The notes: generated by a model not told the origin, from the letters alone. 64,000 bases of DNA from JASJAR01 sp039198225 (GCA_039198225.1 JBCCTQ010000019.1:3503-67502), one strand, 5' to 3'; positions 23,825-32,694 are shown, counted from the first letter of the stretch. A program made the numbers and translations.

Positions 23825-25006
23825 CTACTCAGCCGCCAGGGGCGCAAGCGAGCTGGCCGCTCTTTCGAGCCGGTGGACAGCCTCGCCGACCTCGCCCTCG
23901 GTGAGGATCAATGGCGGAAGGATACGAACCACATTGTCGCCAGCCGGTACGGTGAGAACACCCGTGCCGTAGCCCGCGCGCACAACGTCCGTGTTCGGAA
24001 CTTGGCACTTTAGCCCCAGCATCAGCCCGCTGCCCCGCACGGCCTCAAAGACGTCCGGATGGGCGGCAACAAGACCTTCGAGGCGCTGGCGAAGCGTGCC
24101 CGAGACCCGCCGGACGCCATCAAGGAAGTCCGGATCGGAGACGATTTGGAGGACTTTGAGCCCCACCGCCATGGCCAAGGGGTTGCCGCCATAGGTCGAG
24201 CCGTGGCTCCCGGGCCCCATCCCGGATGCGGCCTCTTCGGTCGAGAGGATCGCGCCCAAGGGGAAACCGCCGCCGATGCCCTTGGCCACCATCATGATGT
24301 CGGGCGTGATTCCGGCCCATTCATGGGCGAAGAGCTTTCCGGTTCGGCCCATGCCGCACTGGACTTCATCCAAGACAAGCAAAGCGCCCGTGGCGTCGCA
24401 GCGGCGCCGGAGGTCTTGGAGGACGGCATCGGGGATCGGGACAATACCGCCCTCCCCCTGCACCGGCTCGACGATGATTGCCGCAAGCGTTTCGCTGAAG
24501 GCGCCATCGAGGGCTTCGGGATCGTCAAACGCAACTTGCGTGAAGCCCGGCAGTAAGGGGCCGAAGCCCGATGTGAGCTTTTCGGAGCCAGCCGCAGCGA
24601 TAGCCGCGGTCGACCTGCCGTGAAAGGACCCTGTAAACGCCAGGATCTCATGGCGGTCCTCGCCCTTCGCATGCCAATACTTCCGCGCCATTTTCACCGC
24701 CAGCTCGCAGGCCTCGGTGCCTGAATTGGTGAAGAACACAGTGTCGGCGAACGTGAGATCCACCAATGCGTCGGCCAAGCGCTGCTGCTCGGGCACTTCG
24801 TAAAGGTTGGAAACATGCCAGAGGCGGCTTGCCTGGTCGGTGAGCGCTTCGACCAAGGCAGGATGGGCATGGCCAAGGACGTTGACTGCGATCCCGGCTG
24901 CCAAATCAAGATAGCGTTCTCCGCCCGGGGTTTCGAGCCAGGCGCCCGACCCCTTCTCGAATGACAAAGGCGCGCGGTTATAGGTCGGCAAAAGCGAAGG
25001 GATCAT
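23825..25006 (-). CDS. argD: Acetylornithine aminotransferase
   Basis: A 393-residue PLP enzyme that makes N-acetylornithine from the semialdehyde; many also serve lysine synthesis. It has FFTNSGTEACELAVKMARKY, TGSFHGRS, VEPVQGEGG, the PLP aspartate in LLVLDEVQCGMGRTG, the catalytic lysine in MMVAKGIGGGFPLGA and GSHGSTYGGNPLA. I use the ATG at 25006, which has GGAGAC at the right spacing; a TTG five codons upstream is possible but weaker. It is the first gene of an argD-argF transcript. Confidence 0.95.
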   Translation of the reverse strand: MIPSLLPTYNRAPLSFEKGSGAWLETPGGERYLDLAAGIAVNVLGHAHPALVEALTDQASRLWHVSNLYEVPEQQRLADALVDLTFADTVFFTNSGTEACELAVKMARKYWHAKGEDRHEILAFTGSFHGRSTAAIAAAGSEKLTSGFGPLLPGFTQVAFDDPEALDGAFSETLAAIIVEPVQGEGGIVPIPDAVLQDLRRRCDATGALLVLDEVQCGMGRTGKLFAHEWAGITPDIMMVAKGIGGGFPLGAILSTEEAASGMGPGSHGSTYGGNPLAMAVGLKVLQIVSDPDFLDGVRRVSGTLRQRLEGLVAAHPDVFEAVRGSGLMLGLKCQVPNTDVVRAGYGTGVLTVPAGDNVVRILPPLILTEGEVGEAVHRLERAASSLAPLAAE

Positions 25007-25158
25007 CGAAGACGTCTCCAAAGTCGAATGGTTGTGGTGCCAGAGGGAATTCCACCCGTCAATCGACGGGCCCGGTTAGAAGGGCAGGAAACCTATCGGA
25101 GGCGCACCAGAGACATCATGGGCGGCCACTTAGCGAGGCTTAGAGGAATTCACAAGTA

Positions 25159-25190
25159 GAAACGCCGTGCCCAGACAGGCACGGCGTTTC
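25159..25190 (-). terminator. Strong 13-bp hairpin between divergent genes
   Basis: GAAACGCCGTGCC (25159-25171) pairs perfectly with GGCACGGCGTTTC (25178-25190) around a 6-base loop. Read leftward, the stem ends in GTTTC and runs into TACTTGTG, which is more terminator-like than the rightward exit. A terminator between two divergent genes would need a leftward transcript starting between 25200 and 25620. Confidence 0.5.
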
Positions 25191-25323
25191 AGCTATGACG
25201 CTCCGATGCGCGACAAGGCCCCCCAGCCGTCGAGCATCTACCCCCAAAAGTTGAGCGACATCCCCCAATCCATGTCGAGACGAGATCTCGTGGCCAGAAG
25301 GCCAGTTGACCTCGAAGAAGCCC

Positions 25324-25380
25324 GCCCCAGACCAATCCCGTTCGGGAATACCGCGACATCGCGGTCAATTTGGCTGGGGC
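25324..25380. ncRNA. Candidate structured RNA element (three-way junction)
   Basis: GCCCCAG (25324-25330) pairs with CTGGGGC (25374-25380) and, past one bulged A, CCAA pairs with TTGG. Inside lie two small hairpins: TCCC-GTTC-GGGA (25336-25347) and CCGCG-ACAT-CGCGG (25351-25364). The whole is a 57-base three-way junction. Strand, transcription and family are unknown. Confidence 0.3.
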
Positions 25381-25622
25381 TATGGGCGTCTTTCGACAAA
25401 GGCGACCTCACTGGTCTTACTCGTACAAATTGCGGCGATACCATGCCGCGACGCCGGGTTTGACCCGAGAATGGGGCGAAATTGTGGCGAATGCGGCGGA
25501 AATTGGGCCGAAATGTGGAAACGTTCGGCGCCGATTGTTTCCGAAGCGTTCACGACGGCCAAGGATGTCAAACTTACGCCGAAATCGGACGTCATCTGGG
25601 GAGGATCAAGGAGTCCTAAACC

Positions 25623-26462
25623 ATGTTCGGTCTGTTCAAACCGCCGGAGGCGTTGGCGAGCCCGGCTGCGATAAGTGCGGCGGTTACGTCTAAACTCGAA
25701 GCGGCACCGAAAGTCTCCCATGTCGTCGTCTCGGCCGAAGATCCGAGCCGGCTCGACGTGACATTCGACGGTAAAGAGCGGCGGTTTTTTCTCGACAATC
25801 TGATCGCGCTGGTGGCCAACGAAGCCCATTCCCCCCGTTCCCAGCACAGGCATGTGCGTGAATATGTGACCGCATTTCTTGAAGCCGCGGGGGAAAAGGA
25901 GATCGACCTTTCGAGGGTCTATCCCGTGGTCCGCCATATCGACTATATCGCCCCCGTGGGCGATGCAGCGATCCAAGGGCCGGTGACAGGGGATCTTGTT
26001 TGCGCCTTGATGCTGGATTCCCCAAAAACGCTCTCCAGCCTGACCCAAGACATGATCGAAGAGGCCGATCTTGCCCATGCGGAGATCTGGGGCGCGGCAC
26101 GCTACAATCTAAATGCGGCCTTGAAGGATGTGGCCGAGATGAAAACCCCTCTCGGCATGCGGACATTGGCTCTGGAAAGGAATTGGCTCGGCCTTTCGAC
26201 GCTTCTGACACCTGATCTCTTCCAAGTTGCCCGGCGCGATCTCGGAGCAGAGATGCTCTTTCTCGTCGCGATCAACCGGAACGGCGTTGAATTCGTGGAC
26301 GCGGCCGAGCCCGGCGCCTTCGAGCTTGCCCAGGCGGCGGTTCTTGAAGGCCTCAAGCAAGACCACCCCCAATCGGCGTGCATTTACACATTGAGTGACG
26401 GAGATGCCTCACCCGAACCCGGTTGGTTCTTCGAGAACGGAGAATTCTACGCGGTCGGTTAG
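25623..26462 (+). CDS. DUF1444 (YtpQ-like) family protein
   Basis: A 279-residue soluble protein. By eye it follows the layout of Bacillus YtpQ (DUF1444): a strand with RRFFLDNLIALV, a helix VREYVTAFLEAAG, the block YPVVRHIDYIAP, LVCALMLDSP, then WGAARYNLNAAL near the middle and a C-terminal sheet. The biochemical role of the family is unknown. A very good ribosome site (AAGGAG) precedes the ATG. Gene gcrA follows 70 bases later in the same direction. Confidence 0.7.
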   Translation: MFGLFKPPEALASPAAISAAVTSKLEAAPKVSHVVVSAEDPSRLDVTFDGKERRFFLDNLIALVANEAHSPRSQHRHVREYVTAFLEAAGEKEIDLSRVYPVVRHIDYIAPVGDAAIQGPVTGDLVCALMLDSPKTLSSLTQDMIEEADLAHAEIWGAARYNLNAALKDVAEMKTPLGMRTLALERNWLGLSTLLTPDLFQVARRDLGAEMLFLVAINRNGVEFVDAAEPGAFELAQAAVLEGLKQDHPQSACIYTLSDGDASPEPGWFFENGEFYAVG

Positions 26463-26532
26463 AGCCCGTCTTGCAGAATAGGGCCCTCCGGCCTAAATCA
26501 TTGGGCTCACGGAAGCCGACGGAGAATGCCCC

Positions 26533-27069
26533 ATGTCTTGGACCGATGAACGGGTCGAAAAGCTGAAAAAGATGTGGGGCGAGGGCCAGTCGGCCAGCCA
26601 AATTGCAAAGGAACTCGGGGGCGTGACCAGGAATGCGGTCATCGGCAAGGTCCATCGTCTGGGCCTCTCGAACCGCAATGGCGGAAGCAGTGAGACTGCC
26701 GCCAAGGCCGAGCCAAAACCTGCCCCCGAGACCAAAGCCGCAAAGGCCGCACCTCCGCCCGAACCGAGCCAGGCGCCCGCGCCTGCCATCCGTAAGATCG
26801 TGCCGGCCGGCCAACCGTTGCCCCCTCAGCCTTCGGCGAATGAAATAAGCCCAGAAGCGCTCGCAACGGTACGGGAAGTGGAAAAGAAAGCTAAGAAACT
26901 CTCGCTCATGGAGTTGACCGAGCGGACCTGCAAATGGCCCGTGGGCGATCCAGCAACCGAGGATTTCTGGTTCTGCGGCCTCGCCGTCCAGCAAGGCAAA
27001 CCTTATTGCGAAGCCCATGTGGGCGTGGCCTTCCAGCCGATGAGTTCCCGCCGCGACCGACGGCGCTAG
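26533..27069 (+). CDS. gcrA: Cell-cycle regulator GcrA
   Basis: A 178-residue regulator found only in Alphaproteobacteria. The N-terminal helix-turn-helix is the classic MSWTDERVEKLKKMWGEGQSASQIAKELGGVTRNAVIGKVHRLGL. It is followed by a Pro/Ala-rich linker (about 55-115) and the C-terminal sigma-70-binding part with LSLMELTERTCKWPVGDP and YCEAHVGVAFQP. GcrA binds RNA polymerase sigma-70 and activates promoters whose GANTC sites are methylated by CcrM. GGAGA precedes the ATG. The 3' end is two bases from the end of the converging AsmA gene. Confidence 0.97.
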   Translation: MSWTDERVEKLKKMWGEGQSASQIAKELGGVTRNAVIGKVHRLGLSNRNGGSSETAAKAEPKPAPETKAAKAAPPPEPSQAPAPAIRKIVPAGQPLPPQPSANEISPEALATVREVEKKAKKLSLMELTERTCKWPVGDPATEDFWFCGLAVQQGKPYCEAHVGVAFQPMSSRRDRRR

Positions 27070-27071
27070 CG

Positions 27072-28937
27072 CTAGCGGCCTAGAAGCCCTCCAAGGCCCT
27101 TACGAAGCTCGTCTTCAATCTTACCCCGAACCGCGTCTTCGAGGCTTTCGCCGTCCTCCACCGTCAGACCCAGTTGTTCGGCCCCCTGGCGCTCCAATTC
27201 CTGGCCGATCTGGCTTTCGATGCCCTGGCGGATCAGGTTCTCGAAATCGACATTGAACCGCGGCGCGTCCCAGGTGCCTTGGACGAGAAGCGGAACTCGA
27301 ATCCCGGAATTCTCCCCGCCGAGGAGTTCAGGCAAAAGCCGAAGGTCGAGGGTGCGCCCGCCCACCCCGATGCGGCCCGAGCCAGAGGCTTTGAAAAGTG
27401 GGGCAAGGACCGAGAGATCTTCGTAGATCACCACGCCATTCTCGACGACGAAACTCACGGTGATCTCGTCAAAGATGGTCCGGCGGGTGTCGCCCACGAA
27501 GGACGGGTCGAGGTTCCGGATCATGCCGACAATATCGAGGCCGATGAGTTCTCCCGCCCCCACATTAAACGCCCCCTGCCCGCTCAGCGAGTTCATCACC
27601 GCGTCCATATGGGGGCCTGCCCCCAACACATCGAGTTTTAGATCGCCGGCGGCCACGAGCTGGTCGTAGCCGACGAGTTCAGAGAGCAAACGCGAAATGG
27701 CCAAGGCCGAGCCTTCGACGTCGAGCCGGGTCGAAAAACCGTTCCGACCGTTCAGAATGAGGCTCCCCGCCACCGAACCGTCATAGGCGGTCATGCGCTC
27801 GATCGTTGAAACCGCGCGACGGTCGTCGATCACCGTGCGGATGGCGGTGGATCCAAGACGGGCGGTTCCGAGGGCAAGGCTCTCGGCGCTCACTCGAATG
27901 GTCCCGTCAGCGATGCCGAGGAAGGAGACATCGATCGGATCGGTCGACCAGCCCCCCGGGCCAGGATCGGCCTCATCGGCCGGCGTGTCGACCGAGCTGA
28001 GATCGAAGGCGCCGAGCGCGATGTCGGCATTGATGGCCGGGCGCGGGCCATCGAGGGCGATGTCAGCACCCCCGGTGATCCGGTTCTGGTCGAGTTCCGC
28101 GACGATATCGGCAAGCGCTAGGCCGCCGGGCGACACCGCCAGTTCGGCGGATACGGCAATGCTTTCCTTCCCTAGGCCTTGAGGAAGGGCAGCCAATTCG
28201 GGGATGGCGCCGGTATCGGGCACATTGAGACGAAGAACGCCGTTAGCGTTGCCGCCGAGATCCGCCTGCCCTTCAAACCGCACTTCAGCACTTCCTGAGC
28301 CAACCAAAGCGGTGATCGCGGTCGATCCACCTGCAATGAGCGCACCGGCTTCGGCGGCCTCCAGGGTCAGCGTCAGGGGGCGACCATCAAAGGCACCGCT
28401 CGCCTCGACATTGGCGGGCCCGGCCAGATCCGGGAGGCGCGCGTCGAGCGTGAGGGCTGTAAGCTGTGTTTCTGAACCGTCTTCGGAGATGATCCGAACG
28501 GTGCCATCCGTGAGACTTAGGCGGTCGAGAGTAAATTCCGGCGGCGCCGATCCCGAGCTTGGCTCCTCCGATCCGGGTGCGGCCGGGGCAGCCTCCCGAA
28601 GATCGAGGATCACTTCCGGGCTTTCGATCTCAACGCCTTTGATGCGGATATCGCCGCTCAAAAGCCCTATCGGGTCCACGCCCACCGACACCGCCTGGGC
28701 CGAGAGCATGGGCGCTCCATTGGCTCCATCCACTTCGATCGACCCTGTGGAGACGCCTATTTCCGGCCAGAGCGATGGACGGACCGGGCCTTCGATGCGC
28801 ATCTCCTGACCAGTTGCCTCAGTGAATCTCGTTGCGGCAACTTCGGCAATTCTCTCGCCAGGCAATAGCATCAGCCCGCCGACAACCACCAAAATGAAGA
28901 CCACCAGGACCCCGAGAATTCTGAACACCCAGCGCAT
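27072..28937 (-). CDS. AsmA-family envelope protein
   Basis: A 621-residue protein with one N-terminal membrane helix (FRILGVLVVFILVVVGGLMLL) and a long periplasmic beta-rich part. The AsmA start IAEVAATRFTEATGQEMRIEGPVRPSLWPEIGVSTGSIEV is clear, and the C-terminal AsmA domain has SLSGQGAFNVGAGELIGLDIVGMI and LRLLPELLGG. Family members are bridge-like proteins thought to carry phospholipids between the inner and outer membrane. I use the ATG at 28937 with AGGGAG upstream. Convergent with gcrA. Confidence 0.9.
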   Translation of the reverse strand: MRWVFRILGVLVVFILVVVGGLMLLPGERIAEVAATRFTEATGQEMRIEGPVRPSLWPEIGVSTGSIEVDGANGAPMLSAQAVSVGVDPIGLLSGDIRIKGVEIESPEVILDLREAAPAAPGSEEPSSGSAPPEFTLDRLSLTDGTVRIISEDGSETQLTALTLDARLPDLAGPANVEASGAFDGRPLTLTLEAAEAGALIAGGSTAITALVGSGSAEVRFEGQADLGGNANGVLRLNVPDTGAIPELAALPQGLGKESIAVSAELAVSPGGLALADIVAELDQNRITGGADIALDGPRPAINADIALGAFDLSSVDTPADEADPGPGGWSTDPIDVSFLGIADGTIRVSAESLALGTARLGSTAIRTVIDDRRAVSTIERMTAYDGSVAGSLILNGRNGFSTRLDVEGSALAISRLLSELVGYDQLVAAGDLKLDVLGAGPHMDAVMNSLSGQGAFNVGAGELIGLDIVGMIRNLDPSFVGDTRRTIFDEITVSFVVENGVVIYEDLSVLAPLFKASGSGRIGVGGRTLDLRLLPELLGGENSGIRVPLLVQGTWDAPRFNVDFENLIRQGIESQIGQELERQGAEQLGLTVEDGESLEDAVRGKIEDELRKGLGGLLGR

Positions 28938-29082
28938 CACTGCTCTCCCTCATCGTGTTCCACCCTCTAAGGGCCGGACCAGCGCCCCACAACGCGGAAA
29001 CTCTTTTGCCTTCGTCTTTTCCAAATACGCCGGGATGGCGGCGGGGCGGAGCCCCAAACACACCCCAGACCATGGCTCGAAC

Positions 29083-29817
29083 CTAAAGCTGGGCGGCCAC
29101 CCGCTCGACCGTTCGAATTCGCTCCGCATTGGGCGGATGGGTTCCTAGGAATTGATCGCCCGGATCGGGGATCCGGTTGAAAAACCTGGCTCCGCGAAGG
29201 GGATCGTACCCTGCCCGAGAGGCGATGACTGTTCCGAGGGCATCGGCTTCGAGTTCGAACTTCTTCGAGTATGACCGGGCCCCCACGGTCGCGCCGATAT
29301 CGGTCACGGTTTGGCCCGCGCTGGCATCGAGGCCCAACACACCGGCCAACACAGCGCCCGCCAACGCGCCGCCAATCGCGGTCTGCTGGGTCTGGGGAAT
29401 ATGGCCCTCGATATGATGGGCTGCCTCGTGGCCGAGGATAAAGGCCAGCTCATCTTGGTTCCGCGCCTCACGGATCAGGGCGGAATTGAACCCGATGATA
29501 GGACGACCCCGTTCGTCGAGGGTTTGATACGCGTTCGGCTGCCGCCCGATCGAATCGTCGATGATAATCTTAAAATCGCAATCGACGCCTGAGGTGCGGC
29601 GGCGGCATTCACGCTCGGCCACCGGCTCGACACGCCCGATGACGGCGCGGAAATTCGCCGATGCGGTGGAGCGGCTCACCGGCGGTGGAACGTTGGCGGG
29701 CTGGGCAGCGGGCGCGGGCTGCGATGTTTCTATCGCAATATCGGCGCAACCGGCCAAAAGCATCAGGCAGCTCAACGTAAGAGTAAGGGCTTTCATGGGC
29801 ATGCTCGACTGTCTCAT
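29083..29817 (-). CDS. M48-family metallopeptidase lipoprotein
   Basis: A 244-residue periplasmic protease with a lipoprotein signal (lipobox LLAGC, cysteine near residue 24). The zinc motif HEAAHHIEGH (HExxH) lies near residue 130 and the third ligand is the glutamate in KKFELEADALG. This is the M48 (HtpX/Oma1/BepA-like) layout, including the GTHPPNAERI tail. These enzymes degrade misfolded membrane or outer-membrane proteins. Start choice between the ATG at 29817 and in-frame ATGs at 29802 or 29796 is uncertain; all leave the lipobox. Divergent from the DCC gene. Confidence 0.92.
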   Translation of the reverse strand: MRQSSMPMKALTLTLSCLMLLAGCADIAIETSQPAPAAQPANVPPPVSRSTASANFRAVIGRVEPVAERECRRRTSGVDCDFKIIIDDSIGRQPNAYQTLDERGRPIIGFNSALIREARNQDELAFILGHEAAHHIEGHIPQTQQTAIGGALAGAVLAGVLGLDASAGQTVTDIGATVGARSYSKKFELEADALGTVIASRAGYDPLRGARFFNRIPDPGDQFLGTHPPNAERIRTVERVAAQL

Positions 29818-29927
29818 CTCTTCAAAACTAACGGCTCAGACCCTGTCCGGCCAGCATCCGCTCGCCGGATCGGTGTCATGGCGCCGCACACCCTCGAAGA
29901 AGGAGACGGGCCGCCTATCTCTAAGGC

Positions 29928-30314
29928 ATGGAAAAAATCACCGTGATATACAATGACAGCTGTCCGATCTGCGCCCATGAAATCGGTGTATATCGCAAAG
30001 AAGCGGCCGAAAATGAGCTGGACGTTGCGTTTGAAGGGCTGACCGACAAAGACCTGTCCGCCTATGGCCTCGACGAGGACACCGCCGCCCGGCGGCTCCA
30101 CGTTGTTTCCGACGGGACGCGCCTTGCGGGGATCGACGCGTTCATCGCCATCTGGCGGCGCCTTCCCCGTTGGACTTGGCTGGCTAATATTGTCGACCGC
30201 CCGGTGATCCGCCCCATCGCCGCTTTCGCCTATGACCGGATTGCGGCACCGATCATCTACGGCCTCCACCGCCGCCGCCAAAGGCGCCAGAGCCTGGAGA
30301 CGCGCCGCACGTAG
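29928..30314 (+). CDS. DCC-family (DUF393) thiol-disulfide oxidoreductase
   Basis: A 128-residue protein with the DUF393 signature: VIYNDSCPICAHEI near the N terminus, the CxxC forming the redox site, and later GIDAFIAIWRRLPRW. The C terminus has LYxxIA-like YDRIAAPIIYGLHRRRQRR. The family is presumed to act as thiol-disulfide oxidoreductases, but substrates are unknown. The ribosome site is weak. The next small gene follows after 84 bases. Confidence 0.88.
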   Translation: MEKITVIYNDSCPICAHEIGVYRKEAAENELDVAFEGLTDKDLSAYGLDEDTAARRLHVVSDGTRLAGIDAFIAIWRRLPRWTWLANIVDRPVIRPIAAFAYDRIAAPIIYGLHRRRQRRQSLETRRT

Positions 30315-30398
30315 CGCAGCCGGTTTGGAGGAAGCCACCGGCGGCGTGTCCCGCAGTTCCCGCTTGCGGCCTCGGTCGGCCCGCCCCAGTCTCGGCCC

Positions 30399-30635
30399 AT
30401 GTTTACAATCGAGCACGACTTCGACGCCACAGTAGTCACTCTAATCGACGAGGCCAAAGGGCATCGCCAAGAAGACCTGACGATCCATGCCTTCGACGAT
30501 TGCGTCACCCTCGAGCAGCTTGATGCGAGGACAGACCGGGTCATGAAAATCACGTTGTCCCTCGGCCAGGTGGCCGACCTCGCCGCCGCGCTCAACCTGC
30601 CCGAGGGTATCTACAAGCGAAGCGGGGCGACCTGA
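30399..30635 (+). CDS. Small conserved hypothetical protein
   Basis: A 78-residue acidic protein without membrane segment or signal. It has two short blocks: DATVVTLIDEAKGHRQEDLTIHAFDDCVTLEQLD, likely a small beta sheet, and ITLSLGQVADLAAALNLPEGIYK at the end. Codon use is like that of its neighbours. I recall no function. It lies between the DCC gene and the nitroreductase, all rightward. Confidence 0.6.
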   Translation: MFTIEHDFDATVVTLIDEAKGHRQEDLTIHAFDDCVTLEQLDARTDRVMKITLSLGQVADLAAALNLPEGIYKRSGAT

Positions 30636-30751
30636 CCTCGGGCCTTCGGGTCGATCTTTCCCTTTTTGATGAGACTGCTAAGGCTCGGGGGATCCGGAGC
30701 CACCCCTTGACCTTGGCGGCAGCCCCTCCGACATGTTTCAAAGGAGTTACT

Positions 30752-31330
30752 ATGGCTGAACCGAACACCCGCGTTTTGGACTTTCTCCGCACCCGTCGCT
30801 CAAGACCGACCCGGCTTTTGGGCCTACCGGTCCCGTCGCGCGACGAGGTGGGAGAGCTTCTGACGATTGCGGCGCGGAGCCCCGACCATGGCAAGCTCGA
30901 GCCATGGCGGTTTCTGGTCTACGATCACGCCGCCTGCCAAACTTTGGCTGAGGCCATTGGCAAGCGCGGCCTCGAAGCCGGTCTCCGGCCCGAACGAGTG
31001 GAAATGTCGCAAAATCTCTATCGGAAGACCCATCTCGTAATCGGGGTCGTCTCTTCGCCCAAACCTTCCGACGGGGTGCCCGAAAGCGAGCAGATCCTCT
31101 CGGCTGGCGCGGTCTGTCTTGCCTTGCTCAACGGTGCGCTCGCTATGGGTTACGGCGCGAATTGGATTTCGGGCTGGATCTCCCATGACCGTCCGTTCCT
31201 TCGCGACACGATGGGCTTGGCCGACCACGAAACGATGGCCGGCCTCGTCTTCATGGGCACCGCCACCGAGGCACCGTCCGAACGCCCGCGACCCGATGTA
31301 GAAGCCCTAACGACCTGGGTGGGCGCTTGA
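30752..31330 (+). CDS. Nitroreductase-family flavoprotein
   Basis: A 192-residue FMN enzyme. The FMN-binding start is FLRTRRSRPTRLL, followed by AARSPDHGKLEPWRFLVY, typical of YdjA-like nitroreductases, and ending with GLADHETMAGLVFMGTATEAPSERPRPD. These enzymes reduce nitro compounds or quinones with NAD(P)H; YdjA is a small, compact branch. AAGGAG six bases upstream fixes the ATG at 30752. Its stop overlaps the TTG start of the next gene. Confidence 0.92.
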   Translation: MAEPNTRVLDFLRTRRSRPTRLLGLPVPSRDEVGELLTIAARSPDHGKLEPWRFLVYDHAACQTLAEAIGKRGLEAGLRPERVEMSQNLYRKTHLVIGVVSSPKPSDGVPESEQILSAGAVCLALLNGALAMGYGANWISGWISHDRPFLRDTMGLADHETMAGLVFMGTATEAPSERPRPDVEALTTWVGA

Positions 31331-32040
31331 TCTTCAGCGATTTTCTCCGCGCCGTCGGCCAGATGGGCGATCCGAGATTTCGGAAGGTCCTCTTTCTCGG
31401 AATCGGCCTGACGCTTGGGCTCTTGATCGCGCTCACGGTGGGCGTGTTTTTCCTGGTGGATTGGATCATCCCCGACACGCTGACCCTACCGCGGGTCGGA
31501 GAGTTGAACTGGGTCGACGATTTTGCCTCGGGCGCATCGGTGATCCTGATGCTTTTGCTCAGTGCCTTCCTGATGGTACCAGTGGCCTCGGCATTCACCT
31601 CGCTTTTTCTCGACGAGGTCGCCGATGCGGTGGAAGAGGTGCACTATCCGACCCTGCCCCCGGCCCCGCGGGCAACCTTTTCCGAAGCGCTCGGGGATTC
31701 GCTGACATTCCTAGGCGTGTTGGTCCTTGCGAATATTCTCGCGCTCCTTCTCTATCTGATCTTGCCCCCTTTCGCGCCGCTGATCTTTCTCGGCTTGAAT
31801 GGGTTCCTACTTGGCCGAGAGTATTTTCAGCTCGTCGCCATGCGTCGGCTGGGCCGGGACGGGGCCAAAGCGGCGCGCTCACGCCACTTCGCAACGATCT
31901 GGATCGCCGGGGCGCTGATGGCCATTCCATTAACGATCCCGGTTTTGAACCTTTTCGTGCCGATCCTCGGAGCTGCCACCTTCACCCACATTTTCCACCG
32001 TCTGGAATCTAGCCTTCCGACGGAGGACGCATTCGGTTGA
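31327..32040 (+). CDS. EI24/CysZ-like integral membrane protein
   Basis: A 237-residue inner-membrane protein with about four hydrophobic spans (residues of about 20-45, 70-95, 130-160 and 190-220). The motifs FLVP-like FLMVPVASAFTSLFLDEVADAVE and GLNGFLLGREYFQLVAMRR are those of the EI24 family, which includes the sulfate channel CysZ. No sulfur gene is nearby, so substrate is unknown. The start is a TTG overlapping the stop of the nitroreductase, so coupled translation is likely. Its 3' end overlaps the converging DUF1467 gene by 32 bases. Confidence 0.82.
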   Translation: MIFSDFLRAVGQMGDPRFRKVLFLGIGLTLGLLIALTVGVFFLVDWIIPDTLTLPRVGELNWVDDFASGASVILMLLLSAFLMVPVASAFTSLFLDEVADAVEEVHYPTLPPAPRATFSEALGDSLTFLGVLVLANILALLLYLILPPFAPLIFLGLNGFLLGREYFQLVAMRRLGRDGAKAARSRHFATIWIAGALMAIPLTIPVLNLFVPILGAATFTHIFHRLESSLPTEDAFG

Positions 32041-32290
32041 AAAAGTCGAGGTCGCGGACGGTGATAATTTCCGACCAAAGCACCGCCGCTACCACCACCC
32101 AAATAGCGGCAGCGACATAGGTGGTCACCCGCGCCTTCTTCCACATATCGAGATTGGCCGGTGCGCCCGCCTGGGTGCCAGGCACGATCTCACCCCGGTC
32201 GCCTTGGGTCTCAAGCCGAAGCGGCAGGATGACGAAAAGCACCAAAAACCAGATCACGGCGAAGAGGACGATGCCCGAGACGATGCCCAT
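32009..32290 (-). CDS. DUF1467 family membrane protein
   Basis: A 93-residue protein with two membrane helices (about residues 5-25 and 55-75) and a conserved loop LPLRLETQGDRGEIVPGTQAGAPANL. This is DUF1467, a small alphaproteobacterial family regularly found next to methylmalonyl-CoA epimerase. Function unknown. Its ATG overlaps the TGA of mce by one base, so the two are one unit. The 3' end overlaps the EI24-like gene on the other strand. Confidence 0.9.
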   Translation of the reverse strand: MGIVSGIVLFAVIWFLVLFVILPLRLETQGDRGEIVPGTQAGAPANLDMWKKARVTTYVAAAIWVVVAAVLWSEIITVRDLDFFNRMRPPSEG

Positions 32291-32694
32291 CAGACCTGCT
32301 CAAGCTCAATGAGCGTGCCGTTGAAGTCTTTGGGGTGGAGAAACAGCACGGGTTTACCATGGGCCCCGATTTTGGGTTCGCCGTCGCCTAAGACCCGCGC
32401 GCCTTCGGCCACGAGATGGGCCCGGGCCGCGGAGATGTCCTCGACCTCGTAGCAGATATGATGGATCCCTCCGGAAGGGTTCTTGGCCAAAAACCCAGCA
32501 ATGGGGGATCCTTCGCCCAAAGGATAGAGAAGCTCTATTTTCGTGTTGGGCAGCGTAATGAAAACCACACGGACACCGTGATCTGGCTCGTCCTGGGGCG
32601 GGCCCACATCGGCGCCGAGTGTGCCTTCATACTGCGCCGAGGCCGCGTCGAGGTCGGGCACGGCGATGGCGACATGGTTGAGGCGTCCGATCAT
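32290..32694 (-). CDS. mce: Methylmalonyl-CoA epimerase
   Basis: A 134-residue vicinal-oxygen-chelate enzyme. It interconverts the two epimers of methylmalonyl-CoA in propionate breakdown. The metal ligands lie in RLNHVAIAVPDLDAA (His), GGIHHICYEVEDI (His) and LIELEQV (Glu) at the very end, with the usual LPNTKIELLYPL and FLHPKDFNGT. The ATG at 32694 has AAAGGAG in front; the longer frame is not needed. It pairs with DUF1467 and functionally with meaB at 15265. Confidence 0.95.
   Translation of the reverse strand: MIGRLNHVAIAVPDLDAASAQYEGTLGADVGPPQDEPDHGVRVVFITLPNTKIELLYPLGEGSPIAGFLAKNPSGGIHHICYEVEDISAARAHLVAEGARVLGDGEPKIGAHGKPVLFLHPKDFNGTLIELEQV

Larger units (their letters stand above)
25007..25622. 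other. Non-coding gap rich in RNA-like structure
   Basis: No convincing reading frame is present in these 616 bases between the divergent argD and DUF1444 genes. It contains a 13-bp perfect hairpin (25159-25190) and a compact three-way folded element (25324-25380), described separately. The last 20 bases hold GGGGAGGATCAAGGAG, the ribosome site of the gene at 25623. Confidence 0.5.

Noticed and set aside
25035..25105. Minus-strand sequence ending CTCTGGCACCA that looks like the 3' end of a tRNA
   Set aside because: No T-loop of the form GTTCRANNC and no proper anticodon stem could be drawn; the CCA is probably chance.
25167..25463. Plus-strand open frame of 98 codons in the argD upstream gap
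   Set aside because: Starts inside the 13-bp hairpin, has no ribosome site and no recognisable sequence.
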